DNA of 44,960 nucleotides from contig JAJFHT010000254.1 in assembly GCA_021775495.1 (NCBI GenBank), forward strand, positions 1 through 44,960. Reading direction: 5' to 3'. The notes under the pieces are model-generated. The model did no database searches. It worked only from the letters and a program-made list of their open reading frames with translations, and had not been told where the DNA came from. Position 1 is the first letter of the stretch. The number at the start of each line of letters is the position of its first letter. Positions 41,022 through 44,960 of the stretch are shown in pieces. The stretch is from Hyphomicrobiales bacterium. Lineage in GTDB: Bacteria; Pseudomonadota; Alphaproteobacteria; Rhizobiales; Rhizobiaceae. Both the position numbers and the translations under genes were made by a program.

Positions 41022-41948
41022 TTGGCCTTGGACGACCCACCGACGGTTGCGAGGCCGGCGGGCAGTTCAGATTTGACATCGATATTCAGCCAAATTGCGC
41101 CGGCAAAAATCAATCTCGCCTTGCATGTGACCGGCAGGCGCTCCGACGGCTATCATCTGCTGGAAAGCCTGGTCGTATTCGCCGAATTCGGTGACCGAAT
41201 TTCCGTCACGCCGGCTCCCTCCGACCAGCTACAGACCACCGGGCGGTTTTCGGCGGATCTCTGCGGCAATGACGACAACCTCGTTGCCCGGGCTCGCAAT
41301 GCCCTGCGCAGCCGTTTTCCCGAATGCGCCGCGTGGCCGGTACACATCCACCTTGAAAAGAACCTGCCCGTTGCGTCCGGAATCGGCGGCGGGTCCAGCG
41401 ACGCAGCGGCAACGCTGAAAGCGCTGTCGGCACTTTGCGAGCTTGAAGCAGATACCGATACCCTTTGCGACATTGGATTGATGCTCGGCGCCGACGTCCC
41501 GATGTGCGTGCAGGACACTCCGTTGATCGCGCGTGGTATCGGCGACCGGATCGAGCCACTCGATGACTTTCCGGCGCTAGACATGGTGCTGGTCAATCCC
41601 GATGTGTCCGTATCGACCGCGGCGATCTTCGGTCAGCTTGACAATCCGGCGTCTCCGTCTTTGCCATCCATTGAGGAGCAAAAGAGTTTCAGGACGATTC
41701 TGGACCTTCTTGCATCCGTTGAAAACGATTTGCAGGCCCCTGCCCTCAACACCGCACCGCAAATTGAAGCGGCGCTCAATGCCCTGACGCAAACCGGTGC
41801 GGCGTTTGCCCGCATGTCCGGATCGGGGGCAACCTGCTTTGGTTTGTTCGAACGGCAGGACGCGGCAGAAAATGCCGCTGCCGCCATCTCGAAATATCAC
41901 CAGGACTGGTTCGTCCAGACCACTCGAACAAAGGCAAGCAGCGCATGA
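41022..41948 (+). CDS. ispE: 4-diphosphocytidyl-2-C-methyl-D-erythritol kinase
   Basis: A GHMP-family kinase. From a TTG at 41022 it has 308 residues, but the start is uncertain: the conserved core begins IAPAKINLALHVTGRRSDGY only at about residue 25, and a TTG at 41073 is an alternative. The ATP-binding motif is NLPVASGIGGGSSDAAATLK, followed by MLGADVPMCVQDTPLIARGI and the third motif ARMSGSGATCFGLF. It phosphorylates CDP-methylerythritol in the MEP isoprenoid pathway, which feeds the polyprenyl synthase in this window. The stop overlaps the moaB start (ATGA). Confidence 0.95.
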   Translation: MALDDPPTVARPAGSSDLTSIFSQIAPAKINLALHVTGRRSDGYHLLESLVVFAEFGDRISVTPAPSDQLQTTGRFSADLCGNDDNLVARARNALRSRFPECAAWPVHIHLEKNLPVASGIGGGSSDAAATLKALSALCELEADTDTLCDIGLMLGADVPMCVQDTPLIARGIGDRIEPLDDFPALDMVLVNPDVSVSTAAIFGQLDNPASPSLPSIEEQKSFRTILDLLASVENDLQAPALNTAPQIEAALNALTQTGAAFARMSGSGATCFGLFERQDAAENAAAAISKYHQDWFVQTTRTKASSA

Positions 41949-42493
41949 GCAGAATTGACGACAGCCGTCTCTTCCTACCGGTGCGCTTCGCGGTTTTGAC
42001 AGTATCAGATACGCGTTCGCTGGAAGACGACAAATCAGGCGCTGTGCTGGCCGGAAGAATCGAGGATGCAGGTCACATCCTCACCGACCGTGCTGTGGTG
42101 ACCGATGATGCCAAGGCCATTCAGGATCGTGTAATCGCCTGGTCGAACAATTCCGAAATCGATGCGATCATCACCACCGGCGGGACCGGCTTTACCGGCC
42201 GCGATGTCACACCGGAGTCGCTCGAGCCGCTGTTTGAAAAACGCATGGACGGGTTTTCGGAGGTTTTTCACCGGATTTCCTATGACAAGATCGGCACCTC
42301 GACCATCCAGTCCCGCGCCACCGGCGGCGTGCTGAACGCGACTTATGTCTTCGTTCTGCCCGGTTCGCCCGGCGCCTGCAAGGATGCCTGGGACGGCATC
42401 CTGAAATTCCAGTTCGATTACCGTCACATGCCGTGCAATTTCGTCGAGATCATGCCGCGACTGGACGAGCATTTGAAGCGGTCGAAGGGGTAG
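41945..42493 (+). CDS. moaB: Molybdenum cofactor biosynthesis protein B
   Basis: A 182-residue MoaB/Mog-family protein. VRFAVLTVSDTRSLEDDKSG opens the fold, the molybdopterin-binding loop is IITTGGTGFTGRDVTPESLE, and FRRI-equivalent residues follow (FSEVFHRISYDKIGTSTIQS). The C-terminus has VFVLPGSPGACKDAWDGIL. MoaB/MogA proteins adenylylate molybdopterin or bind it during cofactor assembly. Its ATG overlaps the ispE stop, so the two are translationally coupled. Confidence 0.95.
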   Translation: MSRIDDSRLFLPVRFAVLTVSDTRSLEDDKSGAVLAGRIEDAGHILTDRAVVTDDAKAIQDRVIAWSNNSEIDAIITTGGTGFTGRDVTPESLEPLFEKRMDGFSEVFHRISYDKIGTSTIQSRATGGVLNATYVFVLPGSPGACKDAWDGILKFQFDYRHMPCNFVEIMPRLDEHLKRSKG

Positions 42494-42520
42494 CGTTCTG
42501 GCTCACGGAATGCGTGCGGC

Positions 42521-42967
42521 TCAAGAATCCTGAAGCAATTTGCTCATGTGGATCTTGTTTCCGGACCTGCCGGACTGACGCCATCCGAGACGTTCATAGA
42601 ATCGGATATTTTCAGGCATTTGCACATGTGTGCTCAGACGCATCTCGCGGATGCCGGTCTTCCGGCATTCCGTTTCCACCAGTTCCATCAGTCTGCGGCC
42701 GAGCCCTTTGCCGGACCATTTTGGATCAACCGCAATATTCGCCAGTAGTGCAAAGTCAACCGTGAGGATCAGAACAACTCCTCCGGCGATCGAAGTGCCA
42801 CTCACAGCGACCCAGACCAAATGGTTTTCGACATCAGCGGCAATTCCCTCCGAAACAGCCGGCAGGTCGTTGATGCGCGACGCGTAGATGGAATAGGCCG
42901 CGTCGATACAACTCGCAAACGCCGGAGCGTCCTGTTGCGTAGCCCGCCGAATTTTAATGTCAGACAT
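42521..42967 (-). CDS. GNAT family N-acetyltransferase
   Basis: A 148-residue GNAT domain. It begins IKIRRATQQDAPAFASCIDA, the usual first strand and helix, and the acetyl-CoA binding motif A is LLANIAVDPKWSGKGLGRRL, followed by MELVETECRKTGIREMRLST and the terminal FYERLGWRQSG. Substrate (small molecule or protein N-terminus) cannot be read from sequence. It converges with moaB. About 200 bases upstream separate it from the protease gene; there an inverted repeat (TTTTCGC/GCGAAAA at 43080-43106) is the only feature. Confidence 0.9.
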   Translation of the reverse strand: MSDIKIRRATQQDAPAFASCIDAAYSIYASRINDLPAVSEGIAADVENHLVWVAVSGTSIAGGVVLILTVDFALLANIAVDPKWSGKGLGRRLMELVETECRKTGIREMRLSTHVQMPENIRFYERLGWRQSGRSGNKIHMSKLLQDS

Positions 42968-43079
42968 CCCAAGGCCTTGAAATTCTCAACGCGCTCAAAC
43001 CGGTCTGATGTTTACCGTCTTCCGGTCACCTTCATAGGTGTACATTTCAACCGCGCTCCGCATGGCTTTGATTGGCAAA

Positions 43080-43106
43080 TTTTCGCCAGTTTGAAGATTG
43101 CGAAAA
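43080..43106. repeat. Inverted repeat upstream of the GNAT gene
   Basis: TTTTCGC and GCGAAAA are perfect 7-bp arms around a 13-base centre, in the 204-base gap between the protease stop and the GNAT start. On the minus strand the A/T-rich outer end could end a protease transcript, or the site could be an operator for the GNAT gene. Confidence 0.3.
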
Positions 43107-43171
43107 GCAAGCGATAACCCTGCGCCGGTTGCACTTCACTGCCATTTCGACCCTGTTTATAGGTCTATGAC

Positions 43172-44960
43172 TTACGGTATCGCATCACAGGCATCACCCC
43201 ACTGGTCTCCGTCCTTATTGGCCTGGCATTTCAAACGATTTCGCCAGAGCGGAGCGCGGCAGCTGGCGAGATCACTAACACGCTGCTTGAAATTTGGCCG
43301 TTCCAGCAAAGTCGTCGCCAGGCTCGAGATCATGTATCTGCACTTTTGCGGACGATCGATACCGGGCGGCACCGTCTGCAATCGGCTTTGCGGCAAGTCT
43401 TCGATCCCTTTGCCGGCGCCTCGCCGGGCCTCCTGACGTACGCCCGGGACGGCATCCAGGAACGGAAAAACATCGCGGTACCGTTCGGTGAACCCGGCAG
43501 CGCCAACTGTGGAATAACCATAAGCCTCCCGCGGCACGCGTGTCAGGCGCTCGCCGTTTGCATCAAGCCCGGTGACCGTGGCGGGCAATGCCTCCATAAC
43601 GCGCTGCAATTCCTCGCGAACGTTGCCACCCACGACAGAATCGTCAAAAAAGACTGGCCACTTGCAACCGCCCCACAGACAGGTCGGATTGAGCGGCAAC
43701 TTGGTGCAGACCCGCAACGTCAGGCCGATAATGGCCCTGACATCGTGCATCCAGCGCGGCGCGAAGTCGTTGCTTGGCCGGATACAGGGATCAAAACAGA
43801 GGTTTTTGTTCGCGATATCGCTGTAATAGTTGCAGTTGGGCGTCCGCGGACAGTTGTCACGCGCATCCTCGATGCAGTCATTGTCATCGTCGACATCGCA
43901 TGCATTGCCCTGCCCGTCCCGATCCGTATCCTCCTGGTTCTTGTTGGCGTGATCGGGACAATTGTCGGAGGGATTGATCAGGCCGTCGCCATCCTTGTCC
44001 GTGTCACAAGCATCTCCGAACGCATCGCCGTCAATGTTGGCCTGCGACGGGTTGTGGTCGCTTCGGCAATTGTCCCGCTCGTTGCGAACGCCGTCACCGT
44101 CCAGGTCGGGATCGCAAGCATCTCCCAGACCGTCCCCGTCCTGGTCTTTCTGGGCAGGGTTCGCCACCTTCGGACAATTGTCGAGACAATCATCCAGGCC
44201 GTCATTGTCTTCATCCTGGAGAACAATGCCGGCAAGGGCGAAAGATGGCGCATTCAAAAATCGGACGCCTGAGGCTTTGTGGGAAACGCGCGCGGTCCAA
44301 TGCCCCTTTACAGGCGTAAGAACTTCGACCTGCTCGACATTGTTGCGGTCGTCATCGCCCCCATGGCGGATCGCCGCGCGTTCTGGCTGTGCCGGATTTA
44401 GTTTCCAGGGCGAATAGCTGGTTCCGTCAGGTGCGATCAACCGCAGATCGAAGTCATGAACCAGCTTCGATAACTGCGTAGCGGTCGACGGGTTGCCGGG
44501 GAGGTCGTCCCAGGCAATTGTGACTTTGAGCCGAGACGGGCTCTTGGGTACGCAAAACCGAAAATCCTTGGTAGAGCCAGGATGCAGGTGATCGATCCTC
44601 AGACCGGGTTGTTTTTGTTTGGTGAGCAAGTCGATCGCCGCTTTCGCATCGACGAGTCCCCAACCTGATGCAAAGTCTGGTCCGACCTCTGCCTGGCTGG
44701 TGCCAGATATGTCCGATGCTGTCTGAACCAGCAATGCCTTTACCGCAGCCGGTGACATTTTGAGATTGAGTTTCTTTGCCTGCTCAAGAACCAGCCCGGC
44801 GATGCCCGCAACGACGGGTGCCGCCACGGATGTGCCTGAGAGCTTTCCATGTGCGGTTTTAGACGTGGTCGCAAGCGAATCTAGATCCTTGCCTGGGGCC
44901 ATGAGATCCGGCTTGGTTCGCCCGTCGTCCGTCGGTCCGAAACTGGAATAGGGTTCAATA
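43172..44960 (-). CDS. Subtilisin-like (S8) serine protease with thrombospondin type 3 repeats, C-terminal part
   Basis: The frame is open to the window edge, so the N-terminus with the catalytic Asp and His is missing. Visible in order: IEPYSSFGPTDDGRTKPDL, the catalytic Ser motif GTSVAAPVVAG (Ser codon 44828-44830), and ASGWGLVDAKAAIDLL closing the S8 domain; then a beta-sandwich like the P-domain/PPC region (LRVDH-type, FCVPKSPSRLKVTIAWDDLPG); then acidic thrombospondin type 3 calcium-binding repeats (DNDGLDDCLDNCPKVANPAQ, DQDGDGLGDACD and three similar units); then about 200 residues with several cysteines and no family I recognise; and finally the fragment NKDGDQWGDACDAIP. It is likely a secreted or surface protease stabilised by calcium. 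Confidence 0.9.
   Translation of the reverse strand, partial: IEPYSSFGPTDDGRTKPDLMAPGKDLDSLATTSKTAHGKLSGTSVAAPVVAGIAGLVLEQAKKLNLKMSPAAVKALLVQTASDISGTSQAEVGPDFASGWGLVDAKAAIDLLTKQKQPGLRIDHLHPGSTKDFRFCVPKSPSRLKVTIAWDDLPGNPSTATQLSKLVHDFDLRLIAPDGTSYSPWKLNPAQPERAAIRHGGDDDRNNVEQVEVLTPVKGHWTARVSHKASGVRFLNAPSFALAGIVLQDEDNDGLDDCLDNCPKVANPAQKDQDGDGLGDACDPDLDGDGVRNERDNCRSDHNPSQANIDGDAFGDACDTDKDGDGLINPSDNCPDHANKNQEDTDRDGQGNACDVDDDNDCIEDARDNCPRTPNCNYYSDIANKNLCFDPCIRPSNDFAPRWMHDVRAIIGLTLRVCTKLPLNPTCLWGGCKWPVFFDDSVVGGNVREELQRVMEALPATVTGLDANGERLTRVPREAYGYSTVGAAGFTERYRDVFPFLDAVPGVRQEARRGAGKGIEDLPQSRLQTVPPGIDRPQKCRYMISSLATTLLERPNFKQRVSDLASCRAPLWRNRLKCQANKDGDQWGDACDAIP

Noticed and set aside
43860-44260. Periodic sequence that might suggest a CRISPR array or DNA tandem repeat
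   Set aside because: The periodicity follows codons of the DxDGDG calcium-binding repeats; there are no identical repeats with unique spacers.
43346-44272. Plus-strand frame opposite the protease repeats, with a repetitive hydrophobic look
   Set aside because: The apparent repeats are the complement of the Asp-rich calcium-binding repeats read in the wrong strand.

Overview
The window looks like a chromosomal stretch of an alphaproteobacterium, most likely of the Hyphomicrobiales (Rhizobiales). The signs are a DUF6101-type protein, a two-subunit glycyl-tRNA synthetase, and a housekeeping block (glyS-glyQ, TPR protein, polyprenyl diphosphate synthase, DUF2007, tRNA1-type methyltransferase, S49 peptidase, ispE, moaB) in an order I remember from rhizobial relatives. 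No rRNA, tRNA, insertion sequence, prophage or CRISPR array is visible. Coding density is high and only one gap exceeds 300 bases.

Layout. 1-5.2 kb: the N-terminus of an acyl-CoA dehydrogenase (minus) with a LiuR-like palindrome upstream, a secreted GH25-like protein (plus), then purD and selO (minus). 5.2-12.5 kb: a secreted glycerophosphodiester phosphodiesterase (minus) diverges from ugpB-ugpA-ugpE-ugpC, an inositol-monophosphatase-family gene and a second, orphan UgpE-like permease. Together these suggest release and uptake of glycerol-3-phosphate or glycerophosphodiesters. 12.5-18.9 kb: a small Gly/Ala-rich protein (minus), an RND adaptor and pump pair without an outer-membrane channel, an unknown membrane-anchored protein and a LysE/RhtB-type exporter. 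18.9-23.1 kb: ubiA, a DUF6101 protein, a D-2-hydroxyglutarate/D-lactate dehydrogenase-type flavoprotein and a Sua5-type threonylcarbamoyl-AMP synthase.

23.3-31.8 kb is the accessory part of most interest. A small exported protein with a duplicated peptide ends in a strong terminator. It is followed by a MarR regulator, a nicotinamidase-like cysteine hydrolase, a five-gene Urt/branched-chain-type ABC importer (binding protein, two ATPases, two permeases), an 'amino acid synthesis' (AA_synth, PF06684) protein of unknown function and an enamidase-like amidohydrolase. All are on the plus strand and tightly packed. The set reads as an undescribed MarR-controlled system for importing and hydrolysing an amide- or lactam-type nitrogen compound. 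A promoter with an overlapping palindrome lies just before the hydrolase gene.

31.8-42.9 kb is the housekeeping block, interrupted by a small six-cysteine exported protein. 43.2-44.96 kb holds the C-terminal part of a subtilisin-family protease carrying thrombospondin type 3 calcium-binding repeats, one of which appears split by a cysteine-containing insert of about 200 residues. Its N-terminus lies beyond the window.
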